A stretch of 64,000 nt of DNA from Bacillus sp. X1(2014) (GCF_007678255.1 NZ_VEED01000008.1:124001-188000), one strand, 5' to 3'; counted from the first letter of the stretch, positions 45,563 to 57,502 are shown. Notes: a model not told the origin generated them from the sequence alone. Numbers and translations: made by a program.

Positions 45563-47116
45563 TTAAAACACTTTCGTAGTCCAATCCTCACAATTCCAAA
45601 TATCAGTCGCAATTTCACGATAGAAATCTGGTTCGTGGGATACCATCAAGATACTTCCGCGGTATGCCTTTAAAGCACGCTTCAATTCTTCTTTTGCGTC
45701 CACATCCAAGTGATTGGTAGGTTCGTCTAGAATTAATAAATTCGTTTCTGTGTTAATAATTTTACACAATCGAACTTTGGCTTTTTCGCCACCGGAAAGG
45801 ACTTCGACTTTACTTTCAATATGTTTCGTCGTTAATCCACATTTTGCAAGAGCAGCACGGACTTCAGCCTGATTCATACTTGGGAACTCGCTCCAAATCT
45901 CTTCAATACAAGTGTTGTAGTTGGATTGTTTAACTTCCTGCTCGAAGTAGCCGATGTGTTGATACTCACCACGTTCCACTTTACCCGAAATTGGATCAAT
46001 CAACCCAAGAATACTTTTTAAAAGAGTAGACTTACCAATACCGTTTGCACCCACGAATGCAATTTTTTGCCCGCGTTCCATTTTCAAATTCAAAGGGCGA
46101 GAAAGTGGTTCATTGTAACCAATAACAAGATCTTCAGCCGTGAAAATATATCGACTAGTCGCACGAGCTTCCTTGAAGTTAAACTCTGGTTTTGGCTTCT
46201 CTTTCCCCAATTCGATAATTTCCATTTTATCGAGCTTCTTCTGACGAGACATCGCCATATTACGAGTCGCAACACTTGCCTTGTTACGAGCAACGAAATC
46301 CTTCAAATTAGCAATTTCTTGTTGTTGACGCTTGTAAGCAGACTCTAACTGTTGCTTCTTCATTTCATATATATTTAAGAAATTATCATAGTCACCAACA
46401 TAGCGATTCAACTCTTGGTTTTCCATGTGATAGATCAAGTTAACAACATTGTTTAAGAATGGAATATCATGTGAAATCAAGATAAATGCATTCTCATATT
46501 CCTGTAAATAGCGCTTCAACCATTCGATATGCTGTTCATCCAAATAGTTCGTAGGCTCGTCAAGTAATAGGATTTCAGGCTTTTCTAGCAAAAGCTTAGC
46601 CAGCAAAACTTTCGTACGTTGCCCACCGCTAAGATCATCTACATCTCGATCGAGTCCAACATCGTCTAATCCTAGACCACGAGCAACTTCCTCAACTTTT
46701 GAATTAATTTGATAGAAATCATTACTATCTAAAGTTTCTTGTAGCTCTCCAACTTCTGCAAGTAATGCATCGATATCAGCACCTTCATCACCCATTTTTG
46801 CATAAAGTTCGTTGATCTCTGATTCAGCATCAAATAGATATTGAAAAGCAGTACTCAAAGCGTCACGCATCGTTGTACCTTTTTGAAGTACAGCATGCTG
46901 ATCTAAATAACCAACACGAACTTTTCGTGACCACTCAACTTTCCCCTCGTCGGGTTTCAACTTTCCAGTAACAATATTCATGAAAGTAGACTTACCCTCA
47001 CCATTTGCCCCAACTAGTCCAACGTGCTCTCCTTTTAAAAGTCGAAAAGATACATCATTAAAAATCGCACGATCACCGAAACCGTGACTTAAATTTTTTA
47101 CGTTTAATACGCTCAT
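45563..47116 (-). CDS. ABC-F family ATPase
   Basis: 517 residues with two ABC domains and no membrane segments. Walker A motifs are GANGEGKST and GANGIGKST; signatures are LSGGQRTKVLLAK and LSGGEKAKVRLCK. The inter-domain linker (about residues 235-310, KKQQLESAYKRQQQEIANL) is the charged helical arm that contacts the ribosome in this family. It is probably a translation factor of the YbiT/YfmM kind; antibiotic protection is possible but there is no specific sign of it. It is monocistronic with its own terminator. Confidence 0.9.
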   Translation of the reverse strand: MSVLNVKNLSHGFGDRAIFNDVSFRLLKGEHVGLVGANGEGKSTFMNIVTGKLKPDEGKVEWSRKVRVGYLDQHAVLQKGTTMRDALSTAFQYLFDAESEINELYAKMGDEGADIDALLAEVGELQETLDSNDFYQINSKVEEVARGLGLDDVGLDRDVDDLSGGQRTKVLLAKLLLEKPEILLLDEPTNYLDEQHIEWLKRYLQEYENAFILISHDIPFLNNVVNLIYHMENQELNRYVGDYDNFLNIYEMKKQQLESAYKRQQQEIANLKDFVARNKASVATRNMAMSRQKKLDKMEIIELGKEKPKPEFNFKEARATSRYIFTAEDLVIGYNEPLSRPLNLKMERGQKIAFVGANGIGKSTLLKSILGLIDPISGKVERGEYQHIGYFEQEVKQSNYNTCIEEIWSEFPSMNQAEVRAALAKCGLTTKHIESKVEVLSGGEKAKVRLCKIINTETNLLILDEPTNHLDVDAKEELKRALKAYRGSILMVSHEPDFYREIATDIWNCEDWTTKVF

Positions 47117-47420
47117 TTTTTTTACTCCTTATCTAATATCACATGTGGATATCTTACTAGATTTTGGCTGTTTTTTCTATCTTGAAGTTATTTTTGTGAA
47201 AATATGATTCTATTTTTGGGGCAAAATTGAAGTCCGCCCCTTCTTAATAAAATGAAGTTATGGAATTATATTACTTGGGGGTATAACAATTGGGTAAAAG
47301 TCTATTATACAACCGAAACGGAAGGCAAGATAGGAGTTATTTTCTATATGGGAATAACTGTACTAAAAATGAAGGGATTTCCTCCTTTGTAAAAAAATAT
47401 AAAATAATTTATCCGATTTT

Positions 47421-47446
47421 GCAACTTTTTATACAGTTGTTTCGTG
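47421..47446 (+). promoter_or_regulatory. Candidate ECF (SigM-type) promoter
   Basis: GCAAC at 47421-47425 and CGT at 47443-47445 are separated by 17 bases, resembling the GNAAC...CGT pattern of autoregulated extracytoplasmic-function sigma promoters. It lies directly upstream of the sigM ribosome binding site (AAGGGGGG), leaving a very short leader. Confidence 0.4.
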
Positions 47447-47466
47447 GATAGGTTGAAGGGGGGAAA

Positions 47467-47961
47467 GTGGTGGATTTAGATGAGGTGTTTGAAGCATATG
47501 TAGATGATCTTTATCGATACTTATTTTCCCTTTCAAAAAATCACCATACAGCAGAGGATTTAGTCCAAGAGACGTTTTACCGGGCGTACCTTCAACTGTC
47601 GGAAGATGACATTAACCATATTAGACCTTGGCTGTTTAAAGTGGCTTATCATGCCTTTATCGATTTTATTAGAAAACATAAACGGCTGGTCATCACCGAT
47701 GAGGTACATAATCGAATAAGCATGAAAACACCGGAAATTGATCTTTTAGAAAAGGAAGGATTTGCAGCACTCATGAACGATATTCATTCATTAAAGGAAA
47801 CCGAAATGCATGCATTGGTTCTTTGTGACCTGCATCAGTTGAGTTTAAAAGAAGCGGCTGAAATTCTTCAATTAAATTTGAATACGCTGAAGAGCCATTT
47901 ATCAAGGGGAAGAAAAATGGTGGTTGAAAGGGTCAAGGAAAGGAGAAGGCAGAATGGATAA
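47467..47961 (+). CDS. sigM: ECF sigma factor SigM
   Basis: 164 residues with sigma region 2 (FEAYVDDLYRYLFSLSKNHHTAEDLVQETFYRAY) and region 4 (SLKEAAEILQLNLNTLKSHLSRGRK). The two following genes match the membrane anti-sigma pair YhdL/YhdK, giving the sigM-yhdL-yhdK order of B. subtilis, where SigM governs cell-envelope stress responses. It starts with GTG 47467 (a second in-frame GTG follows at once). It overlaps yhdL by eight bases. Confidence 0.88.
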   Translation: MVDLDEVFEAYVDDLYRYLFSLSKNHHTAEDLVQETFYRAYLQLSEDDINHIRPWLFKVAYHAFIDFIRKHKRLVITDEVHNRISMKTPEIDLLEKEGFAALMNDIHSLKETEMHALVLCDLHQLSLKEAAEILQLNLNTLKSHLSRGRKMVVERVKERRRQNG

Positions 47962-48979
47962 AAATCAAACTCAAAACGATGAGGAATTTTATCAATCTAT
48001 TTTAAATGAATCGGTGCAGGACTATGAAAAAAGCCATAAAGTACCGGAAGAGAAACAAAAACGGCTGATTAAAGCGGGCAGAAATCATGCCCTGCAGACA
48101 AACATTATGATAAGCCTGGCCATCTTACTATTATTTGTGCCGGTCCTCACCTTAAGCAGCTATTTGTATTACGCGATTGGTGGAAGGGCGAACCATCTAA
48201 TTGATATCGCCACTAAAACCATTTATGTAACGGAACCGAACATGAGTTTAGAAGAGATGGAGTTAGAAGAGGATATCGGATTGTTTACGATGAATATTTA
48301 TTTTGATGTGTTTAAGCGAATTGGGAAAGAGGATTATAAAGCGGGGGAATACTCGGTTCGGTTTGCGCTGAATAATCCCAATTTCCCCAAGCGTGATATG
48401 AAGCTTGAGAGGCCGCTACCAATTTCGGGGAGCATGGAGACAAACATGCTTTTTCATCCGGACGGGCCATCTGGCAAAAACGTCTATTCGGACTGGGATA
48501 TTCTCGATCACCTTCCCGATGGAACGGTGGGGGAGATTTATCTTTCGTTGAATCAATTAATGAAGCCGGAGGAGCTTAAAAAACAGCTCGGGAATAATGT
48601 CGAGGTAAGATGGGTTGCCGTTGACACAGGGCTTGAGGATAAGAACTTATATGAAGCGGGACATTCTGTTGCGCCAATCGGCTATCCGTTGCAGGTCGAT
48701 ACCACTACATGGTCACCATTTAATGGCAGGGAGAAGTCAAATGAGGAGGTATTTTTAGACATTTTAAAGTTCCTGGCTAAGGATGAAAAAAATGCCGAGA
48801 AAATATCGCGGGCAAGGTCTTTATCATTAAAAGAAAGAATACCGTACATCGAGAAAAATGGGATTCATATCTATGGAGGAGTTGTCACCGGACCAACTCC
48901 AGAATTAAGAAAACTGAAAGATAATCATCTGATCAGAGTAATGAAAGTCGGGGAAGTGAAATTATGGAACTGGAAATGA
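47954..48979 (+). CDS. yhdL: Anti-sigma-M factor YhdL
   Basis: About 341 residues: a cytoplasmic N-terminus of about 50 residues, one membrane helix (NIMISLAILLLFVPVLTLSS), and a large extracytoplasmic domain ending EKNGIHIYGGVVTGPT ... GEVKLWNW. That is the terminal signature of YhdL/sigma-regulator C-terminal domains. It holds SigM at the membrane until stress. The ATG at 47954 lies inside the end of sigM, with GGAGAAGG upstream, indicating translational coupling. Confidence 0.85.
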   Translation: MDKNQTQNDEEFYQSILNESVQDYEKSHKVPEEKQKRLIKAGRNHALQTNIMISLAILLLFVPVLTLSSYLYYAIGGRANHLIDIATKTIYVTEPNMSLEEMELEEDIGLFTMNIYFDVFKRIGKEDYKAGEYSVRFALNNPNFPKRDMKLERPLPISGSMETNMLFHPDGPSGKNVYSDWDILDHLPDGTVGEIYLSLNQLMKPEELKKQLGNNVEVRWVAVDTGLEDKNLYEAGHSVAPIGYPLQVDTTTWSPFNGREKSNEEVFLDILKFLAKDEKNAEKISRARSLSLKERIPYIEKNGIHIYGGVVTGPTPELRKLKDNHLIRVMKVGEVKLWNWK

Positions 48980-49281
48980 ACAATAAGAACAAAGGAAAAC
49001 AAAGAAAACTGCAGACCATATCGGGATTCCTATCCTTCTTAATTGCTCTTCTCGCATTGGCGGGGGTCAATATTGCATTATTAATGGATATTGATGATTT
49101 TCCGAAAATGTTTCTTGTCAATCTGCCGATTGTTGGGTTTTTCCTAGGGCTGTTTGGTTTGATTACATCCAAAAGATCGAGATTATATGCTCTTTGGGGG
49201 ATAGGGATTAGTTCGTTTATTTTAGTTTTTACATTTTTAATGATTGGGCTTTCTTGGGTGGGGATTAATCCAAAGCCTTGA
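48964..49281 (+). CDS. yhdK: Small membrane protein YhdK, anti-SigM partner
   Basis: 105 residues with three predicted transmembrane helices (ISGFLSFLIALLALAGVNIA, LVNLPIVGFFLGLFGLI, GISSFILVFTFLMIGLSW). Size, topology and position after yhdL match YhdK, which works with YhdL in restraining SigM. It overlaps the end of yhdL by 16 bases; an alternative start is ATG 48976. Confidence 0.75.
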   Translation: MELEMNNKNKGKQRKLQTISGFLSFLIALLALAGVNIALLMDIDDFPKMFLVNLPIVGFFLGLFGLITSKRSRLYALWGIGISSFILVFTFLMIGLSWVGINPKP

Positions 49282-49414
49282 TATGTTCATGTGTACTTAA
49301 TTTTATCGAAAAAAAGCTTTACCATCAGCTGACAAAGGAAGAAATGGCCAACAACTTAACCATTCTAATTAAAATCTTGGTAAATAGTTTATAAAATTTT
49401 TTTGAAAGAAAAGG

Positions 49415-49444
49415 TTGACTTGGAATGAAAGCGGATGCTAATAT
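49415..49444 (+). promoter_or_regulatory. Promoter of the beta-glucoside operon
   Basis: TTGACT (49415-49420), an 18-base spacer and TAATAT (49439-49444) form a sigma-A promoter. The spacer contains TGAAAGCGGATGCT, a weak cre-like sequence. The RAT element begins 26 bases further on. Confidence 0.6.
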
Positions 49445-49469
49445 ATGTGTACAAATTAATTAATTTTTA

Positions 49470-49553
49470 GGATTGTTACTGATCAAGCAGGCAAAACCTA
49501 AATTGTAGTACTATTACTCTAAGGGGTGTAGTGTACAATTTAGGTTTTTTTTA
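49470..49553 (+). promoter_or_regulatory. RAT antiterminator element and terminator, module 1
   Basis: A 29-base RAT, beginning GGATTGTTACTG and ending GCAGGCAAAACC (49470-49498), overlaps the left arm of a terminator, AAACCTAAATTGTA / TACAATTTAGGTTT, followed by eight T. This is the target type of BglG/LicT antiterminators: the protein binds the RAT when beta-glucosides are present and prevents termination. Confidence 0.93.
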
Positions 49554-49638
49554 TTTCCAAAATTGAAGTGCTGTTGCAGGAACTGGCCAGATGCTGCAAC
49601 TGACTTCGGAAGTTTTACAAGTTTATATTTATAACACA

Positions 49639-49728
49639 GGATTGTTACTGGTAATGCAGGCAAAACCTGAGGAACACGAGTGGGATCATTGGGTCATTTC
49701 CATCTCTAGTTTCTCAGGTTATTTTTTT
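49639..49728 (+). promoter_or_regulatory. RAT antiterminator element and terminator, module 2
   Basis: A second 29-base RAT (49639-49667, GGATTGTTACTG ... GCAGGCAAAACC) overlaps a terminator, AACCTGAG / CTCAGGTT, followed by ATTTTTTT. It lies just before the PTS gene, so polymerase must pass two independent antitermination checkpoints. Confidence 0.92.
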
Positions 49729-49751
49729 ACAAAAAATCAGGAGGTATAACC

Positions 49752-51620
49752 ATGGACTACAAAAAAACAGCCATAAGCATCATTGAATTAGTCGGTGGAG
49801 AAGGTAATGTTCAAAACGTTATTCACTGTATGACAAGACTACGTTTCAATTTACAGAATCAAAGTAAGGTAGATCGTAAAAGTTTAGAAAAAGTTCCTGG
49901 TATCATGGGCACCAATATAAGCGGTGACCAATTCCAGATTATTATCGGAAATGATGTTCCAAAAGTATATAATGCTATTCTTGAAAACAGCGCGATAAAA
50001 ATGGATAGCAAGGGTCAGAAATCCTCTGCAAAAGGAAAAAATCCGATCAATGCCATCTTTGATGTAATTTCTGGGGCATTCACACCACTTCTTCCTGCAA
50101 TTGCCGGTGCCGGTATGATCAAAGGGATCTTAGCCATTGCGATGGCTTTTGGGTGGATGACAAACACTAGTCAAGCATATACCATCTTAAACGCTATTGG
50201 TGACGGTGCATTTTACTTCTTGCCAATTATATTAGCAGTAAGTGCGGCCAAAAAGTTTGGCAGTAACGTTTATGTAGCGGCAACTATTGCTGCGGCGCTG
50301 TTGCATCCAACCATAACAGCTTTATTAGGTGCAGGTAAACCAGTACATTTCCTTGGACTTCCTGTAACTGCAGTCACTTATTCTTCAACCGTTATTCCAA
50401 TTTTACTAGCGATTTGGATTGCCTCATATGTTGAAAGATGGGTTGACCGAGTAATTCCTAGTATGTTTAAGCTTATTTTAGTTCCAACTATCACTTTACT
50501 TATCATTGTACCAGTTACATTAATCGCAGTTGGTCCGCTTGGTGCCATTCTTGGAAACTGGCTTTCTCTAGCAATTGGGGCATTATTTAAATATGGATGG
50601 ATCTTTGCGGGGTTAATCTTAGGTGGTACATTCTCATTAATTATCATGACAGGTATGCACTATGCATTTACTCCAATTGTAATGAACAACCTTGCAACTA
50701 AAGGATATGACTTTATCTTGCCTTCAATGTTTGCCGCAAACATGGGACAAGCAGGAGCAACATTTGCCGTATCTTTACGCTCAAAAAATAAATCATTTAA
50801 ATCATTAGCAATGACAACTAGTTTAACTGCACTTATGGGTATTACAGAACCAGCTATGTATGGTGTTAACATGCGCCTTAAGAAACCATTTATCGGTGGA
50901 TTAATTGGTGGTGCTGTTGGTGGAGCATACTACAGTGCAGTAGGTGTAAAATATTTCATTTTAGGTGGTAACGTTGGTTTACCAGGTATTGCTTCTTTTA
51001 TCGGATCGACATTTGTATTAGCTATTATTGGATTACCAATTGCTTTCGCAGCAGGCGCCATCGCTACTTTTATTATGGGCTTTGAAGATGTAGAAGGTGA
51101 AGAAGAGCAAGAGACTACAACAGTAGAGGAAACTAACACTGCTGACACAAAGTCTGAATTAGTAGTAGCAGCAGAAAAAGTATTTAGCCCGTTAAAAGGT
51201 GAAGTAAAAGCATTAACCGAGGTTAATGACCCAACGTTTTCAACTGGAATTATGGGTAAAGGTTTAGCGATCCAGCCGCAGGAAGGAAAAGTAGTTTCTC
51301 CTGTAACAGGCAGAGTAACAACTATTTTTAAAACGAAGCATGCGATCGGCATTACAAGTGATAATGGAGCAGAAATCCTAATCCATGTTGGTTTAGATAC
51401 GGTAAGATTACAAGGAAAACATTTCACAGCACATGTGAAAGACGGCGACTTTATTGAAGTGGGCCAAACTCTTGTAACCTTTGATATGGAAGCTATTAAA
51501 GCAGAAGGATATGACTTAATTACTCCAGTCATTATTACAAATCCTGACCGTTATCATGTAATTGAACCAATTAAACAAGGAAACATCAATACACGTGAGG
51601 CATTCCTAGCATTGCAATAA
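49752..51620 (+). CDS. bglP: Beta-glucoside PTS permease EIIBCA
   Basis: It imports and phosphorylates beta-glucosides. 622 residues: EIIB with phospho-Cys26 (VIHCMTRLRF), an EIIC membrane domain of about ten helices (about 105-450), an acidic linker (EEEQETTTVEE), and EIIA with phospho-His545 (ILIHVGLDTV). It is regulated by two upstream RAT/terminator modules. Two 6-phospho-beta-glucosidase genes follow. No BglG/LicT antiterminator gene is in this window, so it must act in trans. Confidence 0.92.
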   Translation: MDYKKTAISIIELVGGEGNVQNVIHCMTRLRFNLQNQSKVDRKSLEKVPGIMGTNISGDQFQIIIGNDVPKVYNAILENSAIKMDSKGQKSSAKGKNPINAIFDVISGAFTPLLPAIAGAGMIKGILAIAMAFGWMTNTSQAYTILNAIGDGAFYFLPIILAVSAAKKFGSNVYVAATIAAALLHPTITALLGAGKPVHFLGLPVTAVTYSSTVIPILLAIWIASYVERWVDRVIPSMFKLILVPTITLLIIVPVTLIAVGPLGAILGNWLSLAIGALFKYGWIFAGLILGGTFSLIIMTGMHYAFTPIVMNNLATKGYDFILPSMFAANMGQAGATFAVSLRSKNKSFKSLAMTTSLTALMGITEPAMYGVNMRLKKPFIGGLIGGAVGGAYYSAVGVKYFILGGNVGLPGIASFIGSTFVLAIIGLPIAFAAGAIATFIMGFEDVEGEEEQETTTVEETNTADTKSELVVAAEKVFSPLKGEVKALTEVNDPTFSTGIMGKGLAIQPQEGKVVSPVTGRVTTIFKTKHAIGITSDNGAEILIHVGLDTVRLQGKHFTAHVKDGDFIEVGQTLVTFDMEAIKAEGYDLITPVIITNPDRYHVIEPIKQGNINTREAFLALQ

Positions 51621-51705
51621 TATGAAGGTGGGGGAATCTAATTTCCCCTGACTTTCGATATATTACTAACGATAACCATTGGATTTATAAAAAAATTAGA
51701 GGTGA

Positions 51706-53145
<1,440 letters not shown>

Positions 53146-53156
53146 TCCTAATTCAT

Positions 53157-53193
53157 GCCGGTAAAACCATAATGGTTTCCGGCTTTTCTTTTT
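53157..53193 (+). terminator. Terminator between the two GH1 genes
   Basis: GCCGG...AAACCA and TGGTTT...CCGGC arms (small bulge) are followed by TTTTCTTTTTT. It probably reduces expression of the second glucosidase relative to the first. Confidence 0.65.
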
Positions 53194-53215
53194 TAGAAAA
53201 CTTAAATGGAGGTAA

Positions 53216-54634
<1,419 letters not shown>

Positions 54635-54640
54635 TCTAAA

Positions 54641-54675
54641 AAGAGTTTGCCTGAGAGGGGGCAAGCTCTTTTTTA
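54641..54675 (+). terminator. Rho-independent terminator of the beta-glucoside operon
   Basis: An 11-bp stem, AAGAGTTTGCC / GGCAAGCTCTT (one G-U), is followed by TTTTT. Confidence 0.85.
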
Positions 54676-54714
54676 TTATCATCCCAAGTTATCGACAGCA
54701 AAAGTCCATTCCCA

Positions 54715-55629
54715 TCATTGCATTAATTTATTGGACCAGTACTCACTGGCAATCTTTATAAGGTCTTTTGCAGGATTACTTAAATAGGTGCCTTTTTTAT
54801 AAGATGCACATACTTCCCAAACAGGTTTTTGTTTGATAAAGAAATAAGAAACGTTAGGGTTATATTGAGCATACGCCATTGGAATGATGGAACAGCATAT
54901 TCCTTCCGCAACCATATGATATAAGTTATGGCCGCTCCTTGTTTCTAACAAGATATTTGGATTAAAATCCTCGTCGGCAGTGAGATTTTCATAAATTTCT
55001 CGAAGAGTTGATCCTGTTTGCATAAGGGCAAACGTATCGTTTTTAAAACAGTCTAAGCTTATTTCAGGAAGTTTATCACCGAATTTTCCTCCTAAATGCG
55101 CAAGGGGATGTGCTTTGGGTACTGCTAAAAGAATATCTTCTAAACAGATATAGATATATTCATCATTTGTTTTTTGCGAATTTTGCAATGTTAAAAATCC
55201 AATATCAAGATTCCCCATTGATATTTCATGTTGTTGTTGTTTAACCGGTAGTTCAATGGGTTCCACTTTTACATTTGGATACTTTTTGTAAAAACTAGGA
55301 TAGATAGATGCAAACATCTCGGGGCCACGTTCGGGAGTTAAACCAATACTAAGCTTTCCTTTTTTTATATCAATTAAATCATTAATTTGGTTGTAGGTGT
55401 CTTTTTTGATACGTACCATTTTTTTGGCATTCTCAATATAAATTTCTCCTGCTTGTGTCGGATGCCAATTGGTTCTTGAACGAACAAAAAGTTGGGTTCC
55501 CAGATCTTTTTCTAATTTTAAGAGCTGCTGATTTAATGCTGATTGAGTGATAAAAAGTTTTTCGGCAGCTTTTGTAATATTGTTTTCCTCAGCGATTTTA
55601 ATCATATATTCCAACTGTTTTAAATCCAT
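54715..55629 (-). CDS. LysR-family transcriptional regulator
   Basis: 304 residues with an N-terminal LysR helix-turn-helix (LEYMIKIAEENNITKAAEKLFI then TQSALNQQLLKLEKDLG) and a two-lobe effector-binding domain. It is divergent from the galactarate dehydratase gene, which it probably controls in response to an aldarate or breakdown product. The shared 124-base region contains AT-rich dyads (TAGAATTCTA) suited to a LysR operator. Confidence 0.9.
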   Translation of the reverse strand: MDLKQLEYMIKIAEENNITKAAEKLFITQSALNQQLLKLEKDLGTQLFVRSRTNWHPTQAGEIYIENAKKMVRIKKDTYNQINDLIDIKKGKLSIGLTPERGPEMFASIYPSFYKKYPNVKVEPIELPVKQQQHEISMGNLDIGFLTLQNSQKTNDEYIYICLEDILLAVPKAHPLAHLGGKFGDKLPEISLDCFKNDTFALMQTGSTLREIYENLTADEDFNPNILLETRSGHNLYHMVAEGICCSIIPMAYAQYNPNVSYFFIKQKPVWEVCASYKKGTYLSNPAKDLIKIASEYWSNKLMQ

Positions 55630-55753
55630 TTGAAATTCTCCTCATTACTCTTAGTTTTTCTAATAGAATTCTAAAAATAATCACTTTTACTTTATATACA
55701 ATCTAAGAGTACAATGGTTTTGAGAATTGAACAAGAGTTTAGGAGGTAACGCA

Positions 55754-57268
55754 GTGGAAAATCGTATTATTAAAATTAATGATAATGATAACGTTGCCAT
55801 TACTGTAAATGCCATTCCAGCAGGGACCATTGTCATCGATGATATTCTAGCCAACCAAGATATTCCTCAAGGGCATAAAATTGCCTTATGCAATATTGGA
55901 GAAGGGGAACCAATCATCCGATATGGCGTCACTTTAGGATATGCCTTACATTTTATAAATAAGGGCGACTGGATCAACGAACATATGCTGCAACTTCCAA
56001 TTCCTCCATCATTAGATGAGATGGAGTTTGCAACCAATTTGGTAACAGATTTACCTAAACCGCCAGCAAGAACGTTTATGGGTTATCCAAACAAAAACGG
56101 AGGACATGCAGGAACAAGAAATATATTGGGAATAGTCACAACTGTTCAATGCGTAACAGGTATTTTAAATAATGCAGTAAAGAGAATTAAACAAGATCTT
56201 CTTCCAAAATATCCAAATGTAGATGATGTTGTAGCGATAAATCATGCCTATGGATGCGGTGTCGCCATCAATGCCCCTGAAGCAATAATCCCGATTCGAA
56301 TGCTGCAAAACATGGTCAAACATCCGAATTTCGGTGGGGAGACGATGATTATCTCTCTGGGATGTGAAAAACTAACATTAGAAATGTTAGTGGATGCGGA
56401 GTATAACACTTTAGACAATGTGGTCACGTTTCAAAACGAAAAGGGCCATGATGCGATCATGGCAGAGATTATGAATATGGCAGAAAACAAATTAAAAAGA
56501 TTGAATGAAAGAGTTCGTGTTGAGCTGCCTCTTTCTCAATTATGTATTGGTTTACAATGTGGTGGAAGTGATGCTTTCTCAGGTGTAACAGCGAATCCCT
56601 CTGCAGGATATGCTGCTGATATGCTAGTCAATGCTGGTGCAACTGTCATGTTTTCTGAAGTAACTGAGGTCCGTGATGGTGTCCATATCATTGCAGAGCG
56701 TTGTGTGAACGAAGGAGTTGGGAAAAAATTAGCTGACGAAATGGCATGGTATGATCAATACCTGAATAATGGTCAAGTCGACCGCTCAGCTAATCCAACA
56801 CCGGGAAATAAAAAAGGTGGTTTATCGAATATTGTTGAAAAAGCAATGGGTTCGATTGCTAAATCTGGTTCATCTCCTATTGTAGAAGTTCTTTCACCAG
56901 GAGAAAGACCAACGAAAAAAGGGATGATTTTTGCAGCAACTCCAGCTAGTGACTTTGTTTGTGGCTCGTGCCAGTTATCTAGTGGCATCACACTTCAAGT
57001 TTTTATGACAGGACGAGGAACTCCTTATGGATTAGAAGCAGCACCAGTCATTAAAGTATGTTCAAGAAATGATATGAAAAATATGTGGCAAGATTTGATT
57101 GATGTAAATGCAGGGCCAATTGCAACAGGCGAAGCAACCATTCAAGAAATTGGAACTCTATTATTCAACGAAATTATCGATGTTGCCAGCGGACGAAAAC
57201 AGAGTTTAGCAGAAAAATATGAAATCTATAATGATTTTACTCTATTTAATCCAGCACCAATAACCTGA
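55754..57268 (+). CDS. garD: Galactarate dehydratase (GarD/UxaA family)
   Basis: It should dehydrate galactarate to a 5-keto-4-deoxyaldarate. About 504 residues: an N-terminal SAF-type domain (residues 1-95) followed by the UxaA/GarD catalytic region (GYPNKNGGHAGTRN, HAYGCGVA, SLGCEKLT, LQCGGSDAFSGVTANP, GNKKGGLSNIVEKAMGS). The length matches GarD; altronate dehydratase is the close alternative. The start is GTG 55754 behind AGGAGGT; the longer upstream frame has no ribosome binding site. No aldarate permease, aldolase or reductase gene is nearby, so the rest of the pathway must be elsewhere. Confidence 0.82.
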   Translation: MENRIIKINDNDNVAITVNAIPAGTIVIDDILANQDIPQGHKIALCNIGEGEPIIRYGVTLGYALHFINKGDWINEHMLQLPIPPSLDEMEFATNLVTDLPKPPARTFMGYPNKNGGHAGTRNILGIVTTVQCVTGILNNAVKRIKQDLLPKYPNVDDVVAINHAYGCGVAINAPEAIIPIRMLQNMVKHPNFGGETMIISLGCEKLTLEMLVDAEYNTLDNVVTFQNEKGHDAIMAEIMNMAENKLKRLNERVRVELPLSQLCIGLQCGGSDAFSGVTANPSAGYAADMLVNAGATVMFSEVTEVRDGVHIIAERCVNEGVGKKLADEMAWYDQYLNNGQVDRSANPTPGNKKGGLSNIVEKAMGSIAKSGSSPIVEVLSPGERPTKKGMIFAATPASDFVCGSCQLSSGITLQVFMTGRGTPYGLEAAPVIKVCSRNDMKNMWQDLIDVNAGPIATGEATIQEIGTLLFNEIIDVASGRKQSLAEKYEIYNDFTLFNPAPIT

Positions 57269-57409
57269 TTTATAGTTGGAATAGTAGAAAAGGGAATACT
57301 TGCTCCCTATTCAATATACGAGTTTAGAATGCTCACTTCGAAGAAAGGTAACATACCCTATATAATGGATGTTGCTTTTTTTATGCATTTTGGCAAGAAC
57401 ACCTTACCA

Positions 57410-57482
57410 TTGACAAAAGTGATATCTAATTTTAAGATAAATAGCACACGATGTATCCTATAGGATGTATCGTGTGCTATTT
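57410..57482 (+). promoter_or_regulatory. Promoter and long near-palindrome before the marR gene
   Basis: TTGACA (57410-57415), a 17-base spacer and TAAGAT (57433-57438) form a near-ideal sigma-A promoter. A near-palindrome follows at once (57439-57482): outer arms AAATAGCACACGAT / ATCGTGTGCTATTT around a core with the direct repeat GATGTATC. Seven or more T follow it. It is placed as an autoregulatory MarR operator and could also act as a terminator/attenuator hairpin. Confidence 0.7.
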
Positions 57483-57502
57483 TTTTATAAGGTGGTTAGT
57501 GA

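Noticed and set aside
45563..47116. Antibiotic-resistance (Vga/Lsa-type) ABC-F
   Set aside because: The inter-domain linker and overall sequence look like the housekeeping YbiT/YfmM-type group; nothing points to a resistance subtype.
50930..51532. 200-codon minus-strand ORF opposite bglP
   Set aside because: The sense frame has clear EIIC/EIIA motifs; the antisense frame has no start context or recognisable domain.
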